From assembly GCF_029360585.1 (NCBI RefSeq), contig NZ_JAQZSJ010000008.1:79417-143416 (forward strand): a stretch of 64,000 bases of DNA. Reading direction: 5' to 3'. Both the position numbers and the translations under genes were made by a program. Shown here one piece after another: positions 25,229 to 33,932 of this stretch (position 1 is the first letter of the stretch; every line of letters starts with the position of its first letter). Source of the DNA: Cohnella caldifontis. Lineage in GTDB: Bacteria; Bacillota; Bacilli; Paenibacillales; Paenibacillaceae. The notes below the pieces were generated by a model. That model was not told the origin of the DNA and ran no database searches. It saw nothing but the letters and a program-made list of their open reading frames with translations.

Positions 25229-26158
25229 ATGCTCTACGCGGCGTTCTGCATGACGGTTACGCTTACGCTGTATTCGCTGTTCGTCGTCCGGGAGGAACGG
25301 GCCAAACGGTTAAAACGCAGGCTGGCCCATATCACGGGGGTGCCGGAGGCGGCAGCCGCGGGCGGGCCCGCGGCGGAAGGCGGCCCCGATGAGCCGCTGC
25401 GGGGGCGCGTCTTCCAGCCGGTCTGGAGCGGGTTCCGCAAGCTGTTCAGCCGCAGGATGGAGGAAGGCAAAAAAGCCCGGATCGAAAAACGTCTGCTGCA
25501 GGCCGGGCAGCCTTTCCGCATGACGCCGGTCGATTTCCGGCTGCTGCAGCTAACGCTGGCGGTGCTGCTGCCGGGGATCGGACTGGCATACGGCTATGTA
25601 TTGGATGCCGGCATCGGCGCCGGCATCCTGCTCGGGTTGATCGGCGCGCTCGGCGCGTTCTGGCTGCCGGGTTATTATCTCAAGCTGAAGTCCCGGTCGA
25701 GAAGCCGGCTGGCTCTTCGGGAGCTGCCCGACGTGCTCGATCTGCTCACCGTCAGCCTGGAAGCCGGACTGGGCTTCGACGCGGCCCTCAGCAAGCTGGT
25801 CTCCCGCAAGGAGGGCGTCCTGCCCGGGGAATTCCGGCGCTGCCTGGAGGAGATCCGGCTAGGCAAAACCCGGCGCGAAGCGTTGTCCGGCGTCCGGGAC
25901 CGGGTGGTGCTGGACGAGCTGAAAGTGCTGATCGGCAGCATTCTCCAGGCGGAGAAGCTGGGGATCGGCATGGTGCAAGTGCTGCGCGTCCAATCCCAAG
26001 AGGTGCGGGAGCAGCGGCGCCAACGGGCGGAGGAAGAAGCGATGAAGGCGCCGATCAAAATGCTGTTCCCGCTCGTGCTGTTCATTTTCCCCAGCTTGTT
26101 CATCGTGCTGCTCGGCCCGGCGATCATCCAGTTCGTCCAGGCTTTCACGGGGCTGTGA
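25229..26158 (+). CDS. tadC: TadC inner-membrane platform protein
   Basis: A 309-residue paralogue of TadB, with one N-terminal helix, a helix pair near 100-150, the F domain (LLTVSLEAGLGFDAALSKLV) and a C-terminal helix. An Ala/Gly/Pro-rich cytosolic linker (about 40-65) is a lineage-specific insert. ATG 25229 sits five bases after GAGGTG and almost abuts the tadB stop. It is the last gene of the tad operon and converges on sbnB with eight bases between. Confidence 0.9.
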   Translation: MLYAAFCMTVTLTLYSLFVVREERAKRLKRRLAHITGVPEAAAAGGPAAEGGPDEPLRGRVFQPVWSGFRKLFSRRMEEGKKARIEKRLLQAGQPFRMTPVDFRLLQLTLAVLLPGIGLAYGYVLDAGIGAGILLGLIGALGAFWLPGYYLKLKSRSRSRLALRELPDVLDLLTVSLEAGLGFDAALSKLVSRKEGVLPGEFRRCLEEIRLGKTRREALSGVRDRVVLDELKVLIGSILQAEKLGIGMVQVLRVQSQEVREQRRQRAEEEAMKAPIKMLFPLVLFIFPSLFIVLLGPAIIQFVQAFTGL

Positions 26159-26166
26159 GGAACGCG

Positions 26167-27132
26167 TCAGATTTCCGTTCCGACGCCGGCTTGCCGGGCC
26201 AGTCCGGCTAAATACCCGGCTACCGCCAGATCGAAGACGGCCATGCCCATCGGACAGAACAGGACGGGTTCTGCCGGATCCCATCCGCGCAAGGCGTCGC
26301 GGCACACCACGTCGGCGATCGATGCGGTCCCGGCAGGCAACAGCCCGTTCTCGCGATGCAGCAGCTCGATGTCCGTGTTCTCGCGGCATACTTCTTCCCA
26401 ATCGTCCACGACGATGGCCTGAAGGGAGCGCAACGCCTCGATGCGGTAGTCGCGGAGCGAGACGTTCAGCAGCAAGGCGCCGTCCGCGGGCGGCCGATCA
26501 ATATATCGGCGGTCCGCTACCGTGCAGGTGATGCAGACGTTGCAGCCGCCGTATGCTTCCTGCCACTCGGGGACGATGTCCGTACGGTCTCGCCACGCTT
26601 GCGGAATGGACGCGGCCTCGACCCCTCTCGGATCGTGCAGCAGGAATCGGCCGATTCGGTCGCCGAACAAGCTGGCGCACATGTCGAAGTGGGCCCGGCC
26701 GATGGGCCCCCAGCCGAAAATCGCGATCCGCAGCGGAGCGGCTTCCGGGCGGGTTTCCAGCCAGCGGCGCAGCATAAGCCCGCTGACCGCGGCCGTCCGC
26801 AGCAGGTTGGGCGCTCCTCCGGCCAGGATGGCGGTCGGCTGGCCGGTGTCCGCGCGGTTCAGCACGATGACGCCGTGCGCGCGGGGGAGGCCGAGCTCCA
26901 GGTTGCCGGGGAAACTGGCGATCCATTTGATCCCGGCCATATCGAACTCCCCGCCCAGAAAAGCCGGCATGGCGATGATGCGGTTGCGGGGATCCCGGTA
27001 ACGCAAGTAAGGTTTGATCGGCTGCGCGAAATCCCCGTTGTCCAGGACGCGCACCGCGCGTTCGATGCGGTCCGCGAGTTCCGGCCACCGGAAACCGAGC
27101 GAACGGATTTGGCCGTCGTTCAGGACGAGCAC
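26167..27132 (-). CDS. sbnB: SbnB-like dehydrogenase for 2,3-diaminopropionate formation
   Basis: A 321-residue ornithine cyclodeaminase/mu-crystallin family protein. The nucleotide-binding loop is GWGPIGRAHF (about 155-164). In staphyloferrin B synthesis SbnB oxidises N-(1-amino-1-carboxyl-2-ethyl)-glutamic acid with NAD+ to release 2,3-diaminopropionate and 2-oxoglutarate. The assignment rests on family likeness and on the adjacent SbnA. It is the last gene of a three-gene unit and overlaps sbnA by 13 bases. Start: GTG 27132, ten bases after AGGAGG. Confidence 0.85.
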   Translation of the reverse strand: MLVLNDGQIRSLGFRWPELADRIERAVRVLDNGDFAQPIKPYLRYRDPRNRIIAMPAFLGGEFDMAGIKWIASFPGNLELGLPRAHGVIVLNRADTGQPTAILAGGAPNLLRTAAVSGLMLRRWLETRPEAAPLRIAIFGWGPIGRAHFDMCASLFGDRIGRFLLHDPRGVEAASIPQAWRDRTDIVPEWQEAYGGCNVCITCTVADRRYIDRPPADGALLLNVSLRDYRIEALRSLQAIVVDDWEEVCRENTDIELLHRENGLLPAGTASIADVVCRDALRGWDPAEPVLFCPMGMAVFDLAVAGYLAGLARQAGVGTEI

Positions 27133-28109
27133 CCTGTTTCATCCTCCTTATCGTGACTCTCGACATCTCCGAATTGCCGGTTTACCCACTCGTCCGAAAA
27201 TACCGTATCCATATACCGCTCGCCGCGGTCATGCAAGATCAGCGCGCAGACCGCTCCGTCCGGCATTTTCGGCAGCAGCCGGCGGACGGCCGCGATGACC
27301 CCGCCGGAGGAGGGGCCGGCCATGAGGCCTTCCCGCAGCGCCAGCTCCCGGCACCCTTCCACCATTTCGCGGTCGGATACCGTGACCGCTTCATCCCAAA
27401 AACGGGTCTGTCCGAACGGCGGAACGATACCCGCGCCGATGCCCGGGAATCGGCGGACGCCTTTCCCTTCGCCCAGGATGGCGCTGGCTTCCGAGTCGAC
27501 CGCGACGATCCGGGTGGGGAGGCCGAGCTCCCGTACTTTCTTGGCGCAGCCGGCCATCGTGCCGCAGGTGCTGACGGCGCCCGCGACGTAATCGACGGGG
27601 CCGGCGGCGTCCAGGATTTCCTGCATCGTCTCCAGGTGCGAGCGCCAATTGTCCTCGTTTCCGTATTGGTTCGTCCAGAAAACGCCCGGAATTTCCGCTT
27701 GCAGCTGCCGGGCCCGGTTGATCCGGGCGGGAAGGAACTCGCCGGTGTCCGGATCGGGTTCTCTCACATAATCGATGGATGCGCCCAGCGCCTGGAGGAT
27801 GGCCAGGTTGTTGCCGGCCGTGCGAGGATCGACGACGCAGATCAAGCGAAGGCCCAGCTGCGCGCAAATCATCGCCAGGCTGATGGCGGTGTTGCCCGAG
27901 CTGGATTCCACGACCGTGGCTCCCGGGGCCAGCCGTCCGTCTTTCCAAGCTTCCGTCAGCATGCGGAGGGCCGGCCGGTCTTTGGCGCTGCCCCCCGGGT
28001 TCAGCATTTCCAGCTTGGCGTAAACCCGGATGCCGCGCTCGTTCGCGAACAGGTTGGCCAGTCGTACGAGCGGGGTGCGGCCGATGGCTGACAGCAAGGA
28101 AGAAGTCAT
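27120..28109 (-). CDS. sbnA: SbnA-like PLP-dependent synthase (O-phosphoserine plus glutamate)
   Basis: A 329-residue fold-type II PLP enzyme of the cysteine synthase family. The PLP lysine is K43 in NPGGSAKDRPA. The substrate loop SSSGNTAISL and the phosphate-binding VSTCGTMAGC are intact. SbnA condenses O-phospho-L-serine with L-glutamate, the first step to 2,3-diaminopropionate. A plain cysteine synthase is less likely because sbnB is next door. It is translationally coupled to the upstream ligase (two bases) and to the downstream sbnB (overlap). Confidence 0.87.
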   Translation of the reverse strand: MTSSLLSAIGRTPLVRLANLFANERGIRVYAKLEMLNPGGSAKDRPALRMLTEAWKDGRLAPGATVVESSSGNTAISLAMICAQLGLRLICVVDPRTAGNNLAILQALGASIDYVREPDPDTGEFLPARINRARQLQAEIPGVFWTNQYGNEDNWRSHLETMQEILDAAGPVDYVAGAVSTCGTMAGCAKKVRELGLPTRIVAVDSEASAILGEGKGVRRFPGIGAGIVPPFGQTRFWDEAVTVSDREMVEGCRELALREGLMAGPSSGGVIAAVRRLLPKMPDGAVCALILHDRGERYMDTVFSDEWVNRQFGDVESHDKEDETGCSS

Positions 28110-28111
28110 GG

Positions 28112-29413
28112 CTATTCCGTCTCCCCGTAATGGATTTTGCGCGTTTTAATGCCTTTTTGCGCAGGGCCGGATCCCGCAACCAGTTCGAGCGCGACTTCGA
28201 TGGCGTCGAGCAGGCCGCCCCGGATCATCGCCCCGATGGCCGGGATTTTCTCTTCGATGGACTGCCTGACGGCCGGCAGCTTTTCCGCGGTCAGCTTCGC
28301 GCTCCGCAGGCGGACGCTCAGCTTGCGTCCGTTCACTTCGACCCGGATATCCGCGTCGTCCGCATGGAGCAGCACGGCTTCCTCGATATCGTACAAGCTG
28401 ATTTTTTCGCCGTGCTTCAGCTCCGGGCCGATCCGCTTGACGATCCCCGCGAACGTTTGGCGTTGGACGCCGCGCACGGTCATCGTGCGGAAATCCCGCA
28501 CGACGTCGTAAGTTACGTACCGGACGGCGGGAAAAGCCTCCCGGACTTCCGACGTCAAGACGAGCACCTTCTCGTCCGGCGGGAGCGGGTCGAAATTTTC
28601 TCCTAGCTCCTCGGCGGAGACGCATTCCGCGGTCAATCCTTCCGCCAAGACGTAACGTCCGACGGAATGGTCGTATCCCGCGATCGTCCCGATCTCGATG
28701 GAGCCGCAGGTGTCCAGGATATCCGTCTCCCGGATGCCGAACCGGGCGGCGATTTTTCTCTGCCAGGCGGGCGGGGCGATTTCGCCCACCAGGATGATCC
28801 TGCGGATGCCGAAGCGGGACGCGTCCCCGGCCGCGGCGAGGATCCGGTCCAGGATGGAGGGCATCGTGTACAGCACGTCCGGACGGAGCGCCTCCAGCTT
28901 TTTCAAATGTTCGACGATCGGGAGCTCGAAGGACAAGGATTCGCAGGCCAGGCCGATCGATTCGAACACTTCCGGGGCGGTGGCGGCGGCATGTCCGGTA
29001 CCCATGTCGGACAGCACTTTGCGGAAGGGCCGGCTTTCGCCGCCTTCGATCCCGTTACCGTGCCGTGCCGGATGGCCGGAATCCTCTCCGTTGACTGACG
29101 AGGCGCCTCCGGCCAGCCACTCGGCGAACATCCGCGCTTTGATTTCGATATATTGCCTTTCGTCTTCCGGCGAATAATAGATCGTTTTGCGCCGGCCCGA
29201 ACTGGTGCCCGAGGTGGAATAGGCGTTCAGGGAAACGCCCGCGGCTAGTCCGCGAGGGGCGGATTCGTAATACGGCTCCAAGCGGCGGGCGGTAAGAAGC
29301 GGCGGCAGCCGGGAGCCTTCCGGCTCCGGTCGTTCGTTCAGCAGCTTCGCGTACCAAGGGAAACGCGAGGCCGTCTCCAGCGCCATTCGGATCACGATGG
29401 CGTCGTCATTCAC
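28112..29413 (-). CDS. Adenylate-forming ligase of the phenylacetate-CoA ligase type
   Basis: A 433-residue ANL-superfamily protein. The adenylate-forming loop is YSTSGTSSGRRKTIYY (about 65-80). Further family blocks are LYTMPSILDRIL, the DTCGSIEIG motif in the AMP-binding region, and a C-terminal lid (KHGEKISLYDIEEAVL). The GTG at 29413 is seven bases after AGAGGTG. A longer frame exists to 29488. Its position in front of sbnA and sbnB suggests that it activates diaminopropionate or an acid joined to it. No carrier protein or condensation gene is in the window, so the end product is open. Confidence 0.8.
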   Translation of the reverse strand: MNDDAIVIRMALETASRFPWYAKLLNERPEPEGSRLPPLLTARRLEPYYESAPRGLAAGVSLNAYSTSGTSSGRRKTIYYSPEDERQYIEIKARMFAEWLAGGASSVNGEDSGHPARHGNGIEGGESRPFRKVLSDMGTGHAAATAPEVFESIGLACESLSFELPIVEHLKKLEALRPDVLYTMPSILDRILAAAGDASRFGIRRIILVGEIAPPAWQRKIAARFGIRETDILDTCGSIEIGTIAGYDHSVGRYVLAEGLTAECVSAEELGENFDPLPPDEKVLVLTSEVREAFPAVRYVTYDVVRDFRTMTVRGVQRQTFAGIVKRIGPELKHGEKISLYDIEEAVLLHADDADIRVEVNGRKLSVRLRSAKLTAEKLPAVRQSIEEKIPAIGAMIRGGLLDAIEVALELVAGSGPAQKGIKTRKIHYGETE

Positions 29414-29615
29414 GATTCGGCACCTCTCTTTCGCGCATGGGGCATGGGCAGGCCGACTCCGCTCCGGCTTTCTCTGCCGCGATGCCAAGCCATATGGTTC
29501 AGCATATGTTGGAAGCGGCCCCGCGCTCCGGGCGATTGACCGGCAAGGACAGCCGCCAGGGTCGCCGAAGCTTTGCCGCCGAGTATGATGTGAAGGAAAG
29601 GAAGTGGAAGCGGGA

Positions 29616-30383
29616 ATGGCTGCTCATCCTCGGAATTTCGGAGACAAGTGGAGAAAGCACGAGGTGCTGAGAAGGCATCCGGGATTGTCTTCCAGCATGC
29701 CGGAGACTCGGCGGCTGACTCGGCGGAGTTTGAAGAGCATGCTGCGGAAATACGGAATGGTTTACGTCAAACCGGTCGTCGGGTCGCTTGGCAACGGCGT
29801 CATGAAGGTGGAGAAACGGGGGAACGGTCTGCGATTCCAACTCGGATTGCGGAAAATGAGGTTTGCCGGCATCGGGGCAGGGTACGCGGCCATCGTGCGC
29901 GCGGGACGCCGGAAACCGTACTTGGTGCAGCGGGGGATCCGTCTCGCGACTTACCGCGGCCGTCCATATGACATCCGGGTGATGGTGCAGCGGACGCCGC
30001 TCCGTCCCTGGACCGTGACGGGCATGGTCGGACGGGTGGCGCCTCCGCGCAAAATCGTAACCAACGGCAGCCAAGGCGGGACGATCTACCCGGTATCCGC
30101 GCTGATCCCGAACGGCGCGGGGCTGCGAAGGCGCATGAGCCGGATCGGACTCCTGGCGGCGCGGCGATTGCACGCCGCTTACCCGGGTCTCGTCGAAATC
30201 GGGCTGGACATCGCCATCGACCGCCGAGGAAAGCCTTGGGTCCTCGAGGCCAACACCCGGCCGGATCCGTGCCCTTTCACCAAACTGCCGAGCCGGCATA
30301 TGCTGCGCCGCATTATGCAGTTCCATAAGCCCTGGGGGATCAAGAGGGGCCTGCACTGCGTGAAAGCGAAAAGAGGCATATGA
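29616..30383 (+). CDS. YheC/YheD-type ATP-grasp protein
   Basis: A 255-residue ATP-grasp protein. The N-terminus (FGDKWRKHEVLRRH) is typical of YheC/YheD proteins. The ATP-grasp core includes YVKPVVGSLGNGVMKVE (about 51-67, a phosphate-binding Lys and glycine loop), YLVQRGI, DIRVMVQR and the metal-binding end EIGLDIAID and VLEANTRP. YheC/YheD are associated with endospores in Bacillus. An alternative is a peptide-bond-forming ligase working with the divergent diaminopropionate genes. Start ATG 29616. A GTG at 29604 is possible. Confidence 0.82.
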   Translation: MAAHPRNFGDKWRKHEVLRRHPGLSSSMPETRRLTRRSLKSMLRKYGMVYVKPVVGSLGNGVMKVEKRGNGLRFQLGLRKMRFAGIGAGYAAIVRAGRRKPYLVQRGIRLATYRGRPYDIRVMVQRTPLRPWTVTGMVGRVAPPRKIVTNGSQGGTIYPVSALIPNGAGLRRRMSRIGLLAARRLHAAYPGLVEIGLDIAIDRRGKPWVLEANTRPDPCPFTKLPSRHMLRRIMQFHKPWGIKRGLHCVKAKRGI

Positions 30384-30385
30384 GA

Positions 30386-30420
30386 CAAGACGCCGGCTGC
30401 ATTGTCCGGCGTCTTGTTTT
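30386..30420 (+). terminator. Terminator after the ATP-grasp gene
   Basis: CAAGACGCCGG (30386-30396) and CCGGCGTCTTG (30406-30416) are perfect complements, followed by TTTT. Tandem array 2 begins about 90 bases downstream. Confidence 0.9.
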
Positions 30421-30509
30421 CGTTGTGCTGGGGATTGTCGCGTCGCTGGAGGAGCTAAGGAGCTTTCCGGATCAACGCGTGCGGAGTTCCCGTGACGGAG
30501 GAAGGGGGG

Positions 30510-30890
30510 TAAGTTTCTTTCCTAACTCCCATCGTAAACCCAGTGTAGGAGTGGGGTTAAGAAACTTTCTTTCTCAACTCCCTTCGAAATCCCGCCAAAG
30601 GGTGGGGTTAAGAAACTTTCTTTCTCAACTCCCTTCGAAATCTCACCAAAGGGTGGAGATAAGAAACTTTCTTTCTCAACTCCCTTCGAAATCCCGCCAA
30701 AGGTTGGAGATAAGAAACTTTCTTTCTCAACTCCCTTTGAAATCTCGCCAAAGGTTGGAGATAAGAAACTTTCTTTCTCAACTCCCTTCGAAATCTCGCC
30801 AAAGGGTGGAGTTAAGAAACTTTCTTTCTTAACTCCCTTCGAAATCCCGCCAAAGGGTGGAGATAAGAAACTTTCTTTCTCAACTCCCCC
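30510..30890. repeat. Tandem array 2: 51-bp unit, about 7.5 copies
   Basis: GAAACTTTCT recurs at 30561, 30612, 30663, 30714, 30765, 30816 and 30867, exactly 51 bases apart. A degenerate unit begins at 30510. Each full unit has AAGAAA-C-TTTCTT, a perfect 13-base inverted repeat, then CAACTCCCTTCGAAAT and a purine-rich segment. Because 51 is 17 codons and the unit has no stops in some frames, 17-residue repeats can be read on both strands (KSRQR on plus, EKESFLS on minus). No ribosome-binding site or gene context supports coding. Confidence 0.95.
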
Positions 30891-30945
30891 TCCATCTCCT
30901 GCAAACGGCGGTACGAACCTCGCCCACATAGCACGAAGCGCAAAA

Positions 30946-31099
30946 GTCGTGGCGGGAACGGGCAAGTCACGGGATTGCGCTGCTCTAAGCGCACAAGTCG
31001 TGGCGGGAACGGGCAAGTCACGGGATTGCGGTGCTCTAAGCGCCAAAAGTCGTGGCTGAAGCGGACAAATCACGGGATGGCTTCTCTCAAAGCACCAAT
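30946..31099. repeat. Tandem array 3: 51-52-bp unit, three copies
   Basis: GTCGTGGC recurs at 30946, 30997 and 31049. The unit continues GGGAACGGGCAAGTCACGGG. The sequence is unrelated to the adjacent array 2, although the period is the same. The third copy is diverged and one base longer. Flanking traces (AGCACGAAGCGC before, AAAGCACC after) suggest decayed outer units. I see no gene in it. Confidence 0.9.
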
Positions 31100-31125
31100 A
31101 AGGCGGTTGAGGCAGGAGGGTCGCT

Positions 31126-31344
31126 TTATCGCTTTTTCAGCTCGAAAAACTCGCAGGATTGGCGGGAGAAGTAGGACAAGTCGCTGACGCCGGCCTGAAT
31201 CACCACCGTGCGTTCGTCGAATCGGAGAATCGAGCCGCCCGAATGGACGATATGGTCGTCTTCGAACACGCGGATGCCGATTTGGCGGTCCATCGCGTCC
31301 TGCATGTCGGAATCGGTGATCAGGCGTCGGTTGACGGCAGGCAT
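31126..31344 (-). CDS. Hypothetical small protein (72 residues)
   Basis: I do not recognise this protein. From ATG 31344, seven bases after GGAGGT, it encodes 72 residues with alternating hydrophobic and charged segments (IGIRVFEDDHIVHSGGSILRF, then TVVIQAGVSDLSYFSR) and ends FFELKKR. This pattern suggests a small beta-rich soluble fold. It has one Cys and no membrane helix. It lies between array 3 and the divergent xpt gene. Good start and codon pattern make it probably real. A frame extending to 31491 exists but has no better start. Confidence 0.65.
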   Translation of the reverse strand: MPAVNRRLITDSDMQDAMDRQIGIRVFEDDHIVHSGGSILRFDERTVVIQAGVSDLSYFSRQSCEFFELKKR

Positions 31345-31433
31345 GGAATGACCTCCGGAAGCTTGATCCTCCCATTGTAGCGGATATGCGGGAGGGTTTC
31401 CATCGCGGCGCCCGCCGAGGCTGACCTTCATGA

Positions 31434-32114
<681 letters not shown>

Positions 32115-32258
32115 CGAATCCGCAGGTGCGCAACCGGCCGTAAAATCGAACCCTCTCCCGCTCCAATCGCCCCAACGCCGCCAATGCGCCCAAACGTCCA
32201 ATGCGCAACGCCCGCGCCCAACGAGCTTAAACGGCATGTTGCCCGGTACGAACGCCTA

Positions 32259-32309
32259 ACCTCCTCCAAGCATACAATGCATCACCCACATTGCAGGCTT
32301 GGAGAGGTG
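32259..32309 (+). promoter_or_regulatory. Leader hairpin that can hide the ribosome-binding site of the permease
   Basis: ACCTCCTCCAAGC (32259-32271) can pair with GCTTGGAGAGGT (32297-32308), with one bulge. The right arm contains the GAGAGGTGA ribosome-binding site of the gene at 32317. A small inner stem CAATG/CATTG tops it. This layout would block translation unless the hairpin opens. Confidence 0.55.
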
Positions 32310-32316
32310 ATTCCCG

Positions 32317-33741
32317 GTGGAAGTTCAGTTGACGGCGCTGCACTGGGTTTATTTGGCCTTCATCGTGTTCATCATGGCGGTGTTGATCAAACGGCGGGAT
32401 ACGACGCTCGTGTGCGTGGCCGGCATTTTCACGTTGGGCTTGATCGCGACGGAGACGCTCAGCACCTCGGTCTCGGGTATTTTCAACAGCTTCATTTACG
32501 CGACGAAAGAGCTGCTGGGGACCATCTTCATCATTTCGATCATCGTGGCGATGAGCCGGGTGCTGATCATCACCGGCATCAACGAGACGATGGTGCGGCC
32601 GCTGACCCGTTTTCTGAGGACGCCGGCGATGGCGTTCTGGGGCATCGGGTTGATCATGATGGTCGTGTCTTTGTTCTTCTGGCCTTCCCCCGGCGTCGCG
32701 CTGATCGGGGCGGTCCTGCTCCCCGTGGCGCTTCGGGTCGGGCTGCCCGCGCTCGGCGCGGCGATGGCCATGAATTTGTTCGGACACGGCATCGCGCTGT
32801 CGGGCGACTATATCATTCAAGGAGCGCCCAAGTTAACGGCGGATGCGGCGGGCATTCCGGTGAGCCAAGTGATGGAAGCCAGCGTTCCGCTCGTCCTGAT
32901 CATGGGCGCGGTGACGACGGCCGTCGCTTATTGGATGATGCGGAGGGATCAGAAACGGGGAACTTGGCGCAACGGCCTCGTCGGCGCTCCCGGTAAAGGC
33001 GGGCTGCCCGGCGCGGGGCCGGCCGGCGTCGTCCGATCGGGGGCGATGCTTCCGAAAGGCCTGAAACGTGCGCTGGCCGTCGTGATCTGGCTGCTGTTCG
33101 CGGCGGACGTGGCCGCGATGATCGCCTTCAAGCTGCAGGGCGGGGACGCCACTGCCTTGATCGGCGGAACGGCGGTGCTGATCCTGATCGGCGTGACGAT
33201 GATCGCGCACCGGAACCGCGGACTCGAAGAGACGACTTCGTATTTGATCGAAGGGTTCCAGTTCGGCTTCCGGGTGTTCGGACCGGTCATTCCGATCGCG
33301 GCGTTCTTCTACCTCGGCGATTCGGCGTTCACGCAGCTGTTCGGCGACCGACTCCTGCAAGGATCGCACGGCATCGTGAACGACCTGGGGGTCGCGCTGG
33401 CGAACCACGTGCCCGTGAACGGCGCCGTGGCCGCGGTTACCCTCACCTCGGCGGGGGCTATCACGGGGCTGGACGGCTCGGGATTTTCCGGCATTTCGCT
33501 CGTCGGCTCGATCGCGCACATGTTCTCGATATCCGCGGGCGGCATCGACACTTTGACGGCGCTCGGCCAAGTGGCCGCCATCTGGGTCGGCGGGGGCACG
33601 TTGATCCCATGGGCGCTGATTCCGGCCGCCGCGATCTGCGGCGTCACCCCGTTCGAGCTGGCGCGGAGAAACCTGATTCCCGTGCTGATCGGGCTGGCGG
33701 CGACCACGTTGGGGGCGATGCTGATTTTGCAATTCGGATAA
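32317..33741 (+). CDS. Multi-pass permease, substrate unknown
   Basis: A 474-residue protein with about 11-12 membrane helices. It has re-entrant-like Gly/Pro/Ser motifs in each half (WPSPGVALIGAVLLPVALR and the HVPVNGAVAAVTLTSAGAITG / ISAGGIDTLTALGQ segments) and a short Arg/Lys/Gly-rich cytosolic loop near residue 215. This fits ion-transporter-superfamily carriers of organic acids or related anions. I cannot name the substrate. Start: GTG 32317 six to seven bases after GAGAGGTGA. A hairpin may occlude that site. Confidence 0.7.
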   Translation: MEVQLTALHWVYLAFIVFIMAVLIKRRDTTLVCVAGIFTLGLIATETLSTSVSGIFNSFIYATKELLGTIFIISIIVAMSRVLIITGINETMVRPLTRFLRTPAMAFWGIGLIMMVVSLFFWPSPGVALIGAVLLPVALRVGLPALGAAMAMNLFGHGIALSGDYIIQGAPKLTADAAGIPVSQVMEASVPLVLIMGAVTTAVAYWMMRRDQKRGTWRNGLVGAPGKGGLPGAGPAGVVRSGAMLPKGLKRALAVVIWLLFAADVAAMIAFKLQGGDATALIGGTAVLILIGVTMIAHRNRGLEETTSYLIEGFQFGFRVFGPVIPIAAFFYLGDSAFTQLFGDRLLQGSHGIVNDLGVALANHVPVNGAVAAVTLTSAGAITGLDGSGFSGISLVGSIAHMFSISAGGIDTLTALGQVAAIWVGGGTLIPWALIPAAAICGVTPFELARRNLIPVLIGLAATTLGAMLILQFG

Positions 33742-33745
33742 ACGA

Positions 33746-33786
33746 AAAGCCGGGCGGCCGACACGATTCGGCTCCCGGCTTTCTTA
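33746..33786 (+). terminator. Terminator after the permease
   Basis: AAAGCCGGG (33746-33754) and CCCGGCTTT (33774-33782), with an internal CGGCCGA/TCGGC pairing. The T tail is short. Confidence 0.65.
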
Positions 33787-33932
33787 CCGTTACGGAAAGT
33801 TTAAGTTCGCAAAAGGAATAAAGCGCAAAAAAACTTTCTGTGCTTGGAAAAACTTACGCCTTAACGCGGTCGCTCATTTTCGAAAGACTTCGATAGAAGG
33901 TTTTCTTATGGCATTTTCCTGCGACCTATCTC

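Noticed and set aside
29414..29615. Fur control of the diaminopropionate genes
   Set aside because: No GATAATGATTATC-like site is present in the divergent spacer, unlike at the siderophore import genes.
30380..31073. Repeat proteins read through array 2 on either strand
   Set aside because: Same argument as for the other arrays. The plus frame begins inside the terminator of the previous gene.
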